Source: Gordonibacter sp034932485
GTDB lineage: Bacteria > Actinomycetota > Coriobacteriia > Coriobacteriales > Eggerthellaceae
Assembly: GCA_034932485.1 (NCBI GenBank)
Contig: JAYFOQ010000028.1
Location: 35,532 to 99,531, forward strand
Direction of reading: 5' to 3'
DNA: 64,000 nucleotides
The notes beneath the pieces were generated by a model that worked only from the letters and a program-made list of their open reading frames with translations, was not told the origin of the DNA and did no database searches. Below, one piece after another: positions 41,526-49,995 of this stretch. Positions within the stretch are counted from its first letter, which is position 1. Each line of letters begins with the position of its first letter. A program made the position numbers and the translations under genes.

Positions 41526-41548
41526 TCACTGAACAACTTGTTGACTGA
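41526..41548. promoter_or_regulatory. Imperfect palindrome between exporter and TetR genes
   Basis: A 23-base near-palindrome with a perfect AACAA-C-TTGTT core (41532-41542) and 9 of 11 arm bases matching. It sits just ahead of the ABC genes and touches the -35 of the TetR promoter, ideal for a TetR repressor controlling both directions. Confidence 0.5.
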
Positions 41549-41571
41549 TTACAGTATAGGATTGCTAGAAT
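41541..41571 (+). promoter_or_regulatory. Promoter candidate for the TetR gene
   Basis: TTGACT at 41541-41546 and TAGAAT at 41566-41571, spacing 19, about 60 bases before the start codon. The spacing is a little long. Confidence 0.35.
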
Positions 41572-41631
41572 AACAGGATCAATCGACAATATAGGTCAGA
41601 GTGTTGGATAGAGCGATAATGAGGAACAGTC

Positions 41632-42207
41632 ATGAAGAAGCAACCGCAGGTCACGGAGCTTACCAAGGCAAAGATACGTGAGGCTTTTTGGCATCTCTAC
41701 CAGCAGAAGCCCATCGACAAAATCTCCATCAAAGAGATTACCTCCCTTGCCGGATATAACCGGGGTACCTTCTATCTCTATTACCGAGACGTTTATGACT
41801 TACTCACACAAATCGAAGAAGAACTTCTGGGTATGATTCGTACTCTCATTGACGAAATGCTCGCCCAAGGTGGTGAACCCAATTTTGAGCGACATATGAG
41901 TTTTATTCTACAACTTACACGCACCTATGAAGCCTATGTGTCGGTACTGCTAGGTGATCGCGGCGACCCAGCATTCGGCCGCAGGCTAAAAGCTATCATT
42001 TCTCCGCTGGTAGAAAATCTTCTCATCCCTGATACTGGCTGCACCGACAAGGAACGTTCTCTGTTAAAGGAGTTTTACCTGTCAGGGATACTTGCTGCCG
42101 TAAGTCAGTGGATCAGCGAACCCGACGGTATGCCCATCGACCAGTTTATTCAACTCATGCTCGATGCCATGCTCCCTACAGATTCTTCGGTCCGTGTCTC
42201 TGAATAA
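41632..42207 (+). CDS. TetR-family regulator
   Basis: A 191-residue repressor. The DNA-binding domain is residues 8-55: KAKIREAFWHLYQQKPIDKISIKEI and NRGTFYLYYRDVYDL, the typical TetR helix-turn-helix. The ligand domain is unlike any I can name. Divergent from the FtsX-type exporter, so it most likely represses that operon until a toxic or envelope-active compound binds. Its 3' end overlaps the convergent gene at 42176 by 32 bases. Confidence 0.9.
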   Translation: MKKQPQVTELTKAKIREAFWHLYQQKPIDKISIKEITSLAGYNRGTFYLYYRDVYDLLTQIEEELLGMIRTLIDEMLAQGGEPNFERHMSFILQLTRTYEAYVSVLLGDRGDPAFGRRLKAIISPLVENLLIPDTGCTDKERSLLKEFYLSGILAAVSQWISEPDGMPIDQFIQLMLDAMLPTDSSVRVSE

Positions 42208-42718
42208 GATCGTCATAACGAGATAACACCGCTGACCCCTCGGGCGTTATAACATAGCGACGCTCATCAAACTCGCCCTCCATCTTCTTATCGGACAGCT
42301 TTCTATATCGCTCCAAAAGTTCAGCTTTCTTACCCGACGTTGGCAACCCATGCGCAGCGAGCAAGCGTTTTAAAATTGACACACTCAACAAATCAGCCGA
42401 CTCGCGTGCACTCGACAGGCGGATATAGCCTTTCTCCGTCAGGGTATTTAGCACTTCACAACCATCTACCCCATAACGATATTCAAAGTAGCGAGGGAAA
42501 AAGGAGTTCGTGGTAAATGTCCCGAAATGCACACGCCACAACATGATGATATGTCCCGGAAGCAAGCCTTCTGGCAGGCGCTTCATCTGATTCCGAGCAA
42601 CCACACCATAGGGGAACTTCTCAGGAGTGCGCTCCCATGCCTCTACGTCTCGATCTGGAGATAGGTAAGGCACTTCCGGATAGTCGCGGTACACAGCAGG
42701 AATCATCTTTTCACCCAC
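42176..42718 (-). CDS. SAP-domain protein of unknown function
   Basis: A 180-residue protein. Residues about 112-142 (SVSILKRLLAAHGLPTSGKKAELLERYRKL) form a SAP motif, a two-helix unit that binds DNA or RNA. The N-terminal part is aromatic-rich (YRDYPEVPYLSPDRDVEAWERTP) and I do not recognise it. The family with a SAP end occurs in Gram-positive bacteria and phages, sometimes near restriction or repair genes; nothing nearby supports that here. GTG start with AAAGGA nine bases upstream. Confidence 0.65.
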   Translation of the reverse strand: MGEKMIPAVYRDYPEVPYLSPDRDVEAWERTPEKFPYGVVARNQMKRLPEGLLPGHIIMLWRVHFGTFTTNSFFPRYFEYRYGVDGCEVLNTLTEKGYIRLSSARESADLLSVSILKRLLAAHGLPTSGKKAELLERYRKLSDKKMEGEFDERRYVITPEGSAVLSRYDDLIQRHGPKNL

Positions 42719-43052
42719 AGCGTCATCCTTTCCTCACTTCGCCTCAGATTACCTTCTTACCTTCAGTTCGCAAGCGTCCACACTCATTTGCAACCGATCC
42801 GTTTGCCGAATCACGTTAATCGCCCTCCGAGCACCGCCGCATCCTTCACCTATCCCATACAGCCAGCACCTCAATTTAATCCGCTTGGCCTGAACCCACG
42901 TAGCTTGAATTGTGACTTTACCGTCCGTCCATGACGATAGCATCGCATTAACTACTCTGAACTGGTATAATATATTTAAATGTTCTGCGCCACTTTTCTG
43001 ACGCGATACACCGAACCTGTCGTCTACCTCGTCCGACCAATCGGAGGTCATT
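42719..43052. other. 334-base intergenic region
   Basis: No gene seen. It contains the extended -10 element ahead of carD at 42963-42971 and otherwise nothing structured that I can identify. Confidence 0.5.
42963..42971 (+). promoter_or_regulatory. Extended -10 promoter for carD
   Basis: TGGTATAAT, a perfect TATAAT with the TGn extension, 81 bases before the carD start. No clear -35 accompanies it. Confidence 0.5.
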
Positions 43053-43589
43053 ATGTTTTCGCCAGGAGACATCGTTGTCTACCATCACCACGTATGTGAA
43101 GTTGTCAGCGTTCGAGAGAATTACTTCGAAGGCAAAGATTACTTCGAACTGCACGCGCTCTTCGAGAACGCCCTAAAACTTTTTGTAGCCGTCGGCGACG
43201 CAGCGCCACCAGCGCTACGGCCTACCATGTCGCGCGAAGAGGCTCTGTCACTCGTCGATTCTATCGTTGACGCCGAAAGCATCGACGAAGATGCCTTCCG
43301 GCCGAATGCAGGTACCTCTACGCTGCTCGACCGACACATTCGGGAAGAATACGACCGACACCTCAAGACCTTTTATCCAAGGGACCTCATCCCCATCATG
43401 AAGTCCGTACGTGAACGCACCTTGCGAAGAACCGATAGCGGACGCCAGATCACAGCTACCGACAAAAAGTACTTCGAGTTGGCAGAAGGTCTCCTGTGTG
43501 ACGAGCTTTCCATTTCGCTTGACATAGAACGCGATCGGGTAAAAGAGTTTCTAGTAGAACGCGTAAGGGAATCAGAGAAGCTTGCTTAG
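43053..43589 (+). CDS. CarD/CdnL-type transcription regulator
   Basis: A 178-residue protein. Residues 1-60 form the RNA-polymerase-interacting domain (MFSPGDIVVYHHHVCEVVSV), the same fold as the CarD module in Mfd; the helical C-terminal part binds the upstream edge of the open complex. CarD stabilises open complexes, notably at rRNA promoters. GGAGGT precedes the start. The length agrees with CdnL proteins (about 160-180). Confidence 0.88.
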   Translation: MFSPGDIVVYHHHVCEVVSVRENYFEGKDYFELHALFENALKLFVAVGDAAPPALRPTMSREEALSLVDSIVDAESIDEDAFRPNAGTSTLLDRHIREEYDRHLKTFYPRDLIPIMKSVRERTLRRTDSGRQITATDKKYFELAEGLLCDELSISLDIERDRVKEFLVERVRESEKLA

Positions 43590-43730
43590 TTAAAGGGAAT
43601 TAATTGGCGTTATTGAACCTGCCGCCTTCTTCTACCAAACTCAACCTCCCCCTCACTCTACGTAGCGTTCATTGCGCGGAAGGACGGAAACCCGTATCGT
43701 GAAGCAGCATCGATTTCGGGAAGGAACCTC

Positions 43731-44318
43731 ATGGATAGCAGAAGAACAGGCGCACTTATTCGTGTGCTGCGCATCGAGCGGGCGCTTACCCAGCGACAAC
43801 TGGCTGAGCGCCTTGGTGTGAGCGATAAGGCCGTATCAAAATGGGAACGTGGCGGCGGATGCCCCGACGTCGGGCTGCTGTCCGAACTCGCAGCACAGCT
43901 AGGTACCAGTGTCGAAACGCTGCTCCAAGGCAATCTCTCTCCCGACAAACAATTAGGAGGAAGCATGAAGCGTCTGGCCTTTCGACTCTGTCCCACTTGT
44001 GGCAACATAATCACCACTACCGGTGATGCCGACATCGCCTGTTGCGGGCGTACTCTAGCCCCTCTCGAGATACATGATGTCGACGATAACCATAGTATGC
44101 ATATTCAGAGTATTGAGGGCGATTGGTACCTTACTTTTGAACACCCCATGAACAAGCAACATTATTTAAGCTTTATTGCCGCCGTCGGCTACGACCGCAT
44201 CGCCCTAGAAAAACTTTACCCCGAACAGGGTGGAGAAGCACGCATTCCACAGCTTCCCGGAGCCGTACTTTATACGTACTGCACCAACCATGGCCTCATG
44301 AGACATCGCATGCGTTAA
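43731..44318 (+). CDS. XRE regulator fused to a superoxide-reductase-like metal domain
   Basis: A 195-residue fusion. Residues 8-65 are an XRE helix-turn-helix (LTQRQLAERLGVSDKAVSKWERG). Residues 87-105 have a CPTC...ACC zinc-ribbon-like pair, as in the N-terminus of desulfoferrodoxin. The last 75 residues look like neelaredoxin: EHPMNKQHYLSF (His138, His144), YCTNHGL (Cys184, His187), with His121 or His124 as possible further ligand, the set that holds the superoxide-reactive iron. It would let iron or oxygen stress act directly on DNA binding. AAGGAAC precedes the ATG. Overlaps the convergent flavodoxin gene by four bases. Confidence 0.75.
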   Translation: MDSRRTGALIRVLRIERALTQRQLAERLGVSDKAVSKWERGGGCPDVGLLSELAAQLGTSVETLLQGNLSPDKQLGGSMKRLAFRLCPTCGNIITTTGDADIACCGRTLAPLEIHDVDDNHSMHIQSIEGDWYLTFEHPMNKQHYLSFIAAVGYDRIALEKLYPEQGGEARIPQLPGAVLYTYCTNHGLMRHRMR

Positions 44319-44857
44319 GCCACCCCTGCCATACGCTCTCTCACGCAAGCAACAAGGGGCGCGACCATCGCACGGTCGGTGGCATCAAATCCCTCACGCA
44401 TGCCAACAAGCGCCTCTGCAGCATCCACATCACCCGCATTCGCCTTCTTTTCTAATTCTTTAAACATCATCTTCATAGCTATCCTGTTCATAAACGACAG
44501 AGCAGGATAGCTAAATCCTCCCCGAAGATAAAAACGAGGAAGATCAGGATATTCAGTTTTAGGATACGTACGATCAAGCGCTTCGGTGATCTGTTGAGTT
44601 TCCTCAGACTTGGTTGCGCCAACGCAAAACACTACGAACGGCACATCGGGATGTTCGGCCATCATGAGCTTACACTTTTTCGACCCGGGAACCGATGCAG
44701 CATGGAGCCAACTACCAAATACCACCACGTCATAGTCGCTCACGTCAATAGTTGACACCGCAAGGTCAACAGCCTCGCATCCCAAATCTTCGGCAATCCA
44801 CGCTGCGTAACGTCGCGTAAATCCCGTGCTCGACCGGTAGATAACAATAGCCTTCAT
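44315..44857 (-). CDS. Flavodoxin-domain protein
   Basis: A 180-residue flavodoxin-like protein. The FMN phosphate loop is YRSSTGFTRRYA at residues 7-18; the second loop is VFGSWLHAASVPGSKK. The C-terminal 50 residues are an additional helical part. Possible relatives include menaquinone-dependent protoporphyrinogen oxidase (HemG), but the match is not clear. It is coupled to the TetR gene upstream by a four-base overlap, so that regulator most likely controls it. Confidence 0.8.
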   Translation of the reverse strand: MKAIVIYRSSTGFTRRYAAWIAEDLGCEAVDLAVSTIDVSDYDVVVFGSWLHAASVPGSKKCKLMMAEHPDVPFVVFCVGATKSEETQQITEALDRTYPKTEYPDLPRFYLRGGFSYPALSFMNRIAMKMMFKELEKKANAGDVDAAEALVGMREGFDATDRAMVAPLVACVRERMAGVA

Positions 44858-45546
44858 AAACCCTCACTCTCTCTGGTAGAAGCAGTTCCATCTTTCTCGT
44901 CTGAGTTTTCACCATTACCTGCAGGGTCCGTTACGTAAGACACTTTTCGATAAGCATCCGTAAACTGGACCACATGGGCCGTGATGCGCGGAGCAGCTTC
45001 GTCCCATGGCACCTCGGCATGCAGCAGCAAAAATACCGGTCCGTAAAATTCAATGGACATCTGAGATGCATCACCAGGTACAAATTCGCCAATAGCCATA
45101 AAGCGCTCGAACACCGTGCGCTGCAACTCTAACGGACGCTCAACGAACACCAAACGGTACGCCTTAGTTGCCACATCACTCTCAAACTGACTCATTACCA
45201 GGAGGTGACGTAACTGCACAATAAAAGGATCTTCAAAGAAAGGTTGAAAAGTGGCCAAGATTAACTCAGTAATCTCTCCCAAAGAAAGACGTTCATAGGC
45301 ATCCGTGCTATCTTCAGCAAAGACCAAAACGCCTCGAGGTTCAAAATAACCCCGTAGTCGCGTAATCGCTCCCTCGAGGATCGCCTCAAAAAGCGCCTGT
45401 TTTCCCGAGAAGTGGTTATACAGCGAGGCATCCTTAATACCAACCGATGCGGCGATATCCCGAACAGACACCGCATGATATCCCCGTTCGGCAAACAAGG
45501 CGAATGCCTTTTCAAGAATCAGCTCTTTCGTATTCTCACGCCCCAC
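44854..45546 (-). CDS. TetR-family regulator
   Basis: A 230-residue regulator. GRENTKELILEKAFALFAERGYHAVSVRDIA and the following VGIKDASLYNHFSGKQAL form the TetR DNA-binding domain at residues 2-50. The GTG at 45546 is preferred: AAGGGAG lies five bases ahead and the protein then begins as TetR proteins do; the open frame goes back to 45564. It overlaps the flavodoxin gene by ATGA. Two matching palindromes upstream (45567-45604) are probable self-regulatory operators. Confidence 0.9.
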   Translation of the reverse strand: MGRENTKELILEKAFALFAERGYHAVSVRDIAASVGIKDASLYNHFSGKQALFEAILEGAITRLRGYFEPRGVLVFAEDSTDAYERLSLGEITELILATFQPFFEDPFIVQLRHLLVMSQFESDVATKAYRLVFVERPLELQRTVFERFMAIGEFVPGDASQMSIEFYGPVFLLLHAEVPWDEAAPRITAHVVQFTDAYRKVSYVTDPAGNGENSDEKDGTASTRESEGL

Positions 45547-45566
45547 ATACACTCCCTTAACCACAA

Positions 45567-45604
45567 ACTAGCACTTGCTAGCATAATAACTAGCGATTGC
45601 TAGT
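45567..45604. promoter_or_regulatory. Tandem TetR operators
   Basis: Two 16-base palindromes, ACTAGCACTTGCTAGC (45567-45582) and ACTAGCGATTGCTAGT (45589-45604), share CTAGC-N4-GCTAG and start 22 bases apart, two turns of DNA. They lie 21 bases upstream of the TetR start. Confidence 0.7.
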
Positions 45605-45688
45605 TATACAAGAGAAAACGTGAGACTACCATTAAAAGAAGCTGTGTGAGGGTTGGTGCATACTATGCGCGCGCTACGTATGCGTGCA

Positions 45689-46111
45689 CTACGCTTTTTG
45701 AAACTGCTCCAACAGTTGCTTTAAGATTTCGACATGACTGCGACGTTTGCGCGTAGCAGTTCCCAATAGACAAACACTCGTGTATTCGCCGTAGCGCTTG
45801 AAAAACTGGCCCACAGCATCGCGTTCACGCATGTCCTCACGATACGCATCTGCATAAGCATCCCATTCAATGTTTCCGTGCAAATAACGCTCAAGAATGG
45901 TAGGAGCCGGAGCAAATAGTTTGTCATGAATGTAGTCGGCATGAAGGAGTTTGGGCACGAAATATTCTAGGTCAGTTTTCTTTGTAAACCCTGACAACTG
46001 ATTCGTGTTCTTCAAGCGTGTATCCAACAGCAAATCGATTTTTTCCGCTGCAAGATCGTCAAAGAACTTTTCAGCAGTAATTTCATAGGCGCTGATAATA
46101 TAGAGGTTCAT
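45689..46111 (-). CDS. DUF488-family protein
   Basis: A 140-residue protein of the DUF488 type: DLLLDTRLKNTNQLSGFTKKTDL holds the conserved DxR and the Ser/Phe-rich loop, and CLLGTATRKRRSHVEIL resembles the CAE/H-type motif near the end. DUF488 is a widespread family of unknown function, perhaps nucleotide-binding. ATG at 46111 has AAGGAG ten bases ahead; an in-frame ATG three codons upstream lies right behind that site. Monocistronic, as far as can be seen. Confidence 0.8.
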   Translation of the reverse strand: MNLYIISAYEITAEKFFDDLAAEKIDLLLDTRLKNTNQLSGFTKKTDLEYFVPKLLHADYIHDKLFAPAPTILERYLHGNIEWDAYADAYREDMRERDAVGQFFKRYGEYTSVCLLGTATRKRRSHVEILKQLLEQFQKA

Positions 46112-46230
46112 GGCGTCCATCTCCTTCTCGGTGGCTCAAAATAGACCACGATATTTTAAGAGAAGTGTAACCCCACCCGCTCTACAAGCACTATTCTGCA
46201 AACGCCCCGTCGAAAATCCGCAGACGTTTT

Positions 46231-46255
46231 GTCATGCAGCAGTTAGCTGCATGAC
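46231..46255. repeat. Perfect 10-bp hairpin downstream of the hydrogenase protease gene
   Basis: GTCATGCAGC pairs with GCTGCATGAC around AGTTA. It lies 70 bases after the protease stop on the minus strand without a T run, so terminator function is possible but not proven. Confidence 0.5.
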
Positions 46256-46324
46256 CGTATTTATCACTGCGTAATGAATCGCTAAGACAAGAGAGACGAG
46301 GCACCGAGAATCACAAAGGCAGCG

Positions 46325-46942
46325 TTAAAGAGACTTCAATGAAAGAGGCGACCCCAAGCGGGCCAGCTCGCCAGCGACAGTCTCCACCAGTAGCGGCAAA
46401 GCAGCGTCCACCCTTGCCGTCAAACCAATAGTTACCAAGGCTGGCGACGGATTCTCCACCTGCATACCCAAACACAAGCCTTCCGCTTCATAACCCAACA
46501 GGAAAGCAGCATCAAACAAGTCTATCAATTTCAGATCATGCAGCGAGGCTGTTGCGCCGGAATGACGTGCCATCGCATCGGGTTTAAAGCGGAACACCGT
46601 ACCCGGTTCCTTGTCGGTACCATCCACGGCATCCACCGTAATAATCACATCATAGTCATTTACATAGTTCAACATATCTAAACTTAAACAACCGATATCA
46701 AACAACTCTACGTTAGCTGGCACGTCATAACGCGATACCAGCTCTTCATATACCGCTGGCCCAACACCATCATCCAGCATAAGCTTGTTCCCCACACAGA
46801 ACACCGCAATACGACGCAGAGAATCTTGACTACCGGCTTTGGGACAATCCACGTCACCACCGACAACGGGATGCAATGTGGCCCCATCCGCTGAAGTTCT
46901 TTTCTTGGCTACACTACCGTCTTCACAGTTCATCATGCTCAT
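46325..46942 (-). CDS. hyaD: NiFe hydrogenase maturation protease (HyaD/HycI family)
   Basis: A 205-residue endopeptidase that removes the C-terminal tail of the hydrogenase large subunit after nickel insertion. FCVGNKLMLDDGVGPAVYEEL carries the first metal-binding Asp, TVDAVDGTDKEPGT the second, and LHDLKLIDLF the third ligand (His). The usual length is about 150-165; this one has about 40 extra hydrophilic residues at the N-terminus. It overlaps the membrane-protein gene upstream by ATGA. Its expected substrate is the large subunit at 49996-51642. Confidence 0.9.
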   Translation of the reverse strand: MSMMNCEDGSVAKKRTSADGATLHPVVGGDVDCPKAGSQDSLRRIAVFCVGNKLMLDDGVGPAVYEELVSRYDVPANVELFDIGCLSLDMLNYVNDYDVIITVDAVDGTDKEPGTVFRFKPDAMARHSGATASLHDLKLIDLFDAAFLLGYEAEGLCLGMQVENPSPALVTIGLTARVDAALPLLVETVAGELARLGSPLSLKSL

Positions 46943-47373
46943 GCGATAACCAATGTCGGACGAATAACCAGATTATAGTACGTTGCAGCTGCAATCATAA
47001 TAAGGCCAATAACTACACTGACAACGGCCCAGATACGCTGTCGTTTTAGGTAGGTTTCCTTATCGACCCCACGGGATGCCGCACGATGCGCGGCAAAGGG
47101 TTGACCGATAAGCGAAAATGCCACCGTGCCTGCCGTAAGCGAAATAAACATGACAGTAGCTACAATAATCGCAAGTGGCGTACGTTCGGTCCAAGCTGCA
47201 TAAAAGGTGTTATCCGCAAAAAGCCAAATGGGATAGAACAAAATAGTCGCCCAGAATCCATGAGCAGGACCCCAAATAGGAGGTAAAAATAGCGCCCCAA
47301 TATTCAGTCGCGGAATGCCTTCGAGGAACCGCTTCTCATTGGCTATTTGTTCATCGGTCAATTCTGACGCCAT
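46939..47373 (-). CDS. Small membrane protein coupled to hydrogenase protease
   Basis: A 144-residue protein with three hydrophobic segments (about 30-52, 68-90, 115-137) and a PPIWGPAHGFWATILFYPIW motif before the first. I do not recognise it. AAGGAGG precedes its ATG. It is translationally coupled to hyaD, suggesting a part in hydrogenase assembly or membrane attachment. Confidence 0.75.
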   Translation of the reverse strand: MASELTDEQIANEKRFLEGIPRLNIGALFLPPIWGPAHGFWATILFYPIWLFADNTFYAAWTERTPLAIIVATVMFISLTAGTVAFSLIGQPFAAHRAASRGVDKETYLKRQRIWAVVSVVIGLIMIAAATYYNLVIRPTLVIA

Positions 47374-47639
47374 CGGGTCCTCCTTAGTATTTTCTTACAT
47401 AATTATAACGAAGCTTCCTAGCGCGACCCATCAGCGACGACGAACGGTGCTCTGTAACGGTTTAGCGCAGACAATCTCATTGCACATGACGATATCACCT
47501 ACATCTGATATCATTTCAGTAGCATTACAGAAACGGTTGCGCACTACATTCAACCAGCAGACATCACGAATAAATAACATCAATTCAGAAGTAGACAGCC
47601 CAGGAATTCCACACTGTCGCCTGTCGGGAAGGGCCTCTT

Positions 47640-48197
47640 ATGAATATACTCGCCATCGCTGGATCACTCAGACTAGGTAGCTACAACCGCCAACTTGCCG
47701 AAGCAGCAGGCATGGTACTACACGCTAATCACCCCGAAGTAGAATACGAGATACTAGACTGGAACGATGTCCCATTTCTAAACCAGGACATTGAGTATCC
47801 GGCCCCCGATGCCGTCTCACGAGTACGCAATGCCGTCGTCCGGGCCGATGGCATATGGCTCTTTAGCCCCGAGTATAATCATGCCATTCCCGGGCCCCTC
47901 AAGAATCTTATCGACTGGTTATCGCGACCCGTCAGCGCAACGGAAGGCCAGGTACTGACTAAAAAACCCGTAGCACTAGCGGGCACAAGCATCGGCATGA
48001 GCGGGGCCTCGCATGCCCAAGACCAGCTGGTTGGCGTACTAAGCTTTCTCAATATGAACATTATGAACCAGCCGCGCCTGTGTATACCCCATATTGCCAC
48101 TCAAGCAAAAGAGGGTATCTTGCAACTCGATGCTTCAGCACCCTACTTGGAAAAGCAGGCCGATGCGTTTATTCACTTTATTAAGCGCGAAGGATAA
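47640..48197 (+). CDS. NADPH-dependent FMN reductase
   Basis: A 185-residue flavoprotein. The phosphate-binding GSLRLGSYNRQLAEAA follows the first strand, and FSPEYNHAIPGPLKNLIDWLSR is the family signature. Reduces flavins, quinones or azo/nitro compounds. GGAAGGG precedes the ATG. It lies between the hydrogenase-protease pair and a transporter; nothing ties it to hydrogenase. Confidence 0.92.
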   Translation: MNILAIAGSLRLGSYNRQLAEAAGMVLHANHPEVEYEILDWNDVPFLNQDIEYPAPDAVSRVRNAVVRADGIWLFSPEYNHAIPGPLKNLIDWLSRPVSATEGQVLTKKPVALAGTSIGMSGASHAQDQLVGVLSFLNMNIMNQPRLCIPHIATQAKEGILQLDASAPYLEKQADAFIHFIKREG

Positions 48198-48212
48198 CAA
48201 CCAGTAGAGCTT

Positions 48213-49142
48213 TTATTCAAGAACCCTCACCACATCATCCGTCGTAGACGGCATTTTCTCATGCGCCTTACCACGCTCAGACAACGCTAAGCCTACGCAA
48301 GTTAGCACAATGCCTAAGATGATTGGTAGGGTTAGCGGCTCACCGAGAACGAAAACCGACGTCGCAACGGTAATAACAGGAACCAGATAAATGTAGGCGC
48401 TTGTTTTCACCGCGCCTAATAGTCGCACAGCAATACCCCAGGTGGCGAAGCAGGCAGCCGAAGCGCCTAACCCTAAAAACAGCATATTAGCTGTCATAAC
48501 CGGGTTTAAAAACTGCCCCAAATCAAAGCGGAAGTCAAAAAGAAACAATGCCGGAACCATGAGCACGAGGCCCCAAGCAAACGTGCGCTTCGTTGCCTGA
48601 ATAGGATCTTCAAACAGTGTACCTAGCTTACGGGTGAGCACGGCATAGCATGACCATACAGCTGCCGCCGCTAACGCAAGTAAATCGCCTCCCAAACCAT
48701 TCGTCCCTAATCCGCTCCAGCTAATTAAGGCAATGCCAGCGATAGCAACAGCAAACCCCACAAAGAATATCACCGAGGGTCGCTCATCCTTAAGCAACAC
48801 CGTTGAAAGCATTGCGGTAAAAAAGGGGCTAACCGCCACAATAACGCCTACGTTGCTGGCGGTGGTTGCAGTCAACGCAATGTTCTCAAACAAGAAATAC
48901 AGCACCACGCCTGTGAGACCCGCAGCCGCCACCAGAACCTCCTGCCGCCAGTTACCCAGCTTCACGTGTCTCGGCCGGAATGCCAGCAGCACCATAAATC
49001 CGATCAGAAAGCGATAAAACAATATCTCCACCGGCGAAAAACCTGTTAATAGCACTTTAGTCGCCACAAACGTCGTTCCCCACACTAGCACGGTAAACAG
49101 CGCGAACATATGCCCACGCACCTCGTTATCCGCCTCGGTCAC
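48213..49142 (-). CDS. EamA/DMT-family transporter
   Basis: A 309-residue carrier with ten hydrophobic segments in two EamA repeats, the first beginning FALFTVLVWGTTFVATKVLL. Likely exports amino acids or metabolites. The frame is open to 49220, but AGGGGAG stands eight bases ahead of the GTG at 49142, giving the expected start about ten residues before the first span. It separates the hydrogenase structural genes from the maturation pair and is not obviously related. Confidence 0.85.
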   Translation of the reverse strand: MTEADNEVRGHMFALFTVLVWGTTFVATKVLLTGFSPVEILFYRFLIGFMVLLAFRPRHVKLGNWRQEVLVAAAGLTGVVLYFLFENIALTATTASNVGVIVAVSPFFTAMLSTVLLKDERPSVIFFVGFAVAIAGIALISWSGLGTNGLGGDLLALAAAAVWSCYAVLTRKLGTLFEDPIQATKRTFAWGLVLMVPALFLFDFRFDLGQFLNPVMTANMLFLGLGASAACFATWGIAVRLLGAVKTSAYIYLVPVITVATSVFVLGEPLTLPIILGIVLTCVGLALSERGKAHEKMPSTTDDVVRVLE

Positions 49143-49242
49143 CACACGTACTCCCCTTGCGTCAAAGACTTTCAACATACCATGCCATTTGTGCCACCAA
49201 CTAACCAGAACTACTCGCACCTCGAAAAAAAGTGTATCATCT

Positions 49243-49271
49243 AAAAAGGGAGCCCGGAAATCCGGACCCCC
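49243..49271 (-). terminator. Intrinsic terminator of the hydrogenase operon
   Basis: On the minus strand CCGGA-TT-TCCGG lies in a larger GGGG/CCC stem and is followed by TTTTT. It comes 25 bases after the cytochrome b stop codon. Confidence 0.7.
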
Positions 49272-49295
49272 TTCAAGCTAAAGAAACCGCAAACG

Positions 49296-49994
49296 CTATG
49301 CTTTTTCCGAATGCTTCATATCGTCTTCGCCAACAATCGTATGCTTCTCGGTGTCGTACACCAAGCCACCATGCTCTTTCCAGAAGAACATGAGCAACGT
49401 GGGGCTAATACCCTCGATGTTTGCTAGATAGATATGAATAAACATGAAGCAAATGAAGACGTACATCAAGAAGTAGTGAATGATGCGCATCGACATAAGG
49501 CCACCAACCAAATCAGTGCCGCCAGCCATAAGGCCCCAGCCCATCGTAGGAGCCCACAGGCACAGGCCCGTATAGAACATCACGACGATAAGGATAGGAA
49601 TGGCTAGGTAGCTGATCTTCTGAGGCACGCCAAGTTTCGCACCCAGGGGATGGTCTTTCTTCAGGAACAGGTAGTACTTAATCCACGCACCCAGTTGGTG
49701 ACGGTTGTCAGCTTGTGGCAACCACGTTTTGTAATCCGTAACCTGGTTATGCGTACCACCCGTAGGCGAAGACTTCACGAAGAATGCCATAAGCACACGA
49801 ACAATGCAGTTGATGAACAGGATAAACCCGCAGAACACATGCACGCCACGGGCAATACCCATGAAACCTGCCCAGAACGGGAAATGGATACAGAAACCCG
49901 TAACGATAAGCAGAATCATGGCAACAAGGTTAATCCAGTGCGTAATAACGAAGGGCATCGGGTGCGCTTCGCGATAGTGTGCCAAGTGCGCCAT
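49296..49994 (-). CDS. hyaC: Hydrogenase cytochrome b subunit
   Basis: A 232-residue membrane cytochrome with four main spans. Histidines placed for two b haems are in ITHWINLVAMI (span 1), GVHVFCGFILF (span 2), IIHYFLMYVF and FIHIYLANI (span 4). It would carry electrons from the small subunit to menaquinone. One base separates its start from the large subunit stop. Last gene of the operon. Confidence 0.9.
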   Translation of the reverse strand: MAHLAHYREAHPMPFVITHWINLVAMILLIVTGFCIHFPFWAGFMGIARGVHVFCGFILFINCIVRVLMAFFVKSSPTGGTHNQVTDYKTWLPQADNRHQLGAWIKYYLFLKKDHPLGAKLGVPQKISYLAIPILIVVMFYTGLCLWAPTMGWGLMAGGTDLVGGLMSMRIIHYFLMYVFICFMFIHIYLANIEGISPTLLMFFWKEHGGLVYDTEKHTIVGEDDMKHSEKA

Positions 49995-49995
49995 G

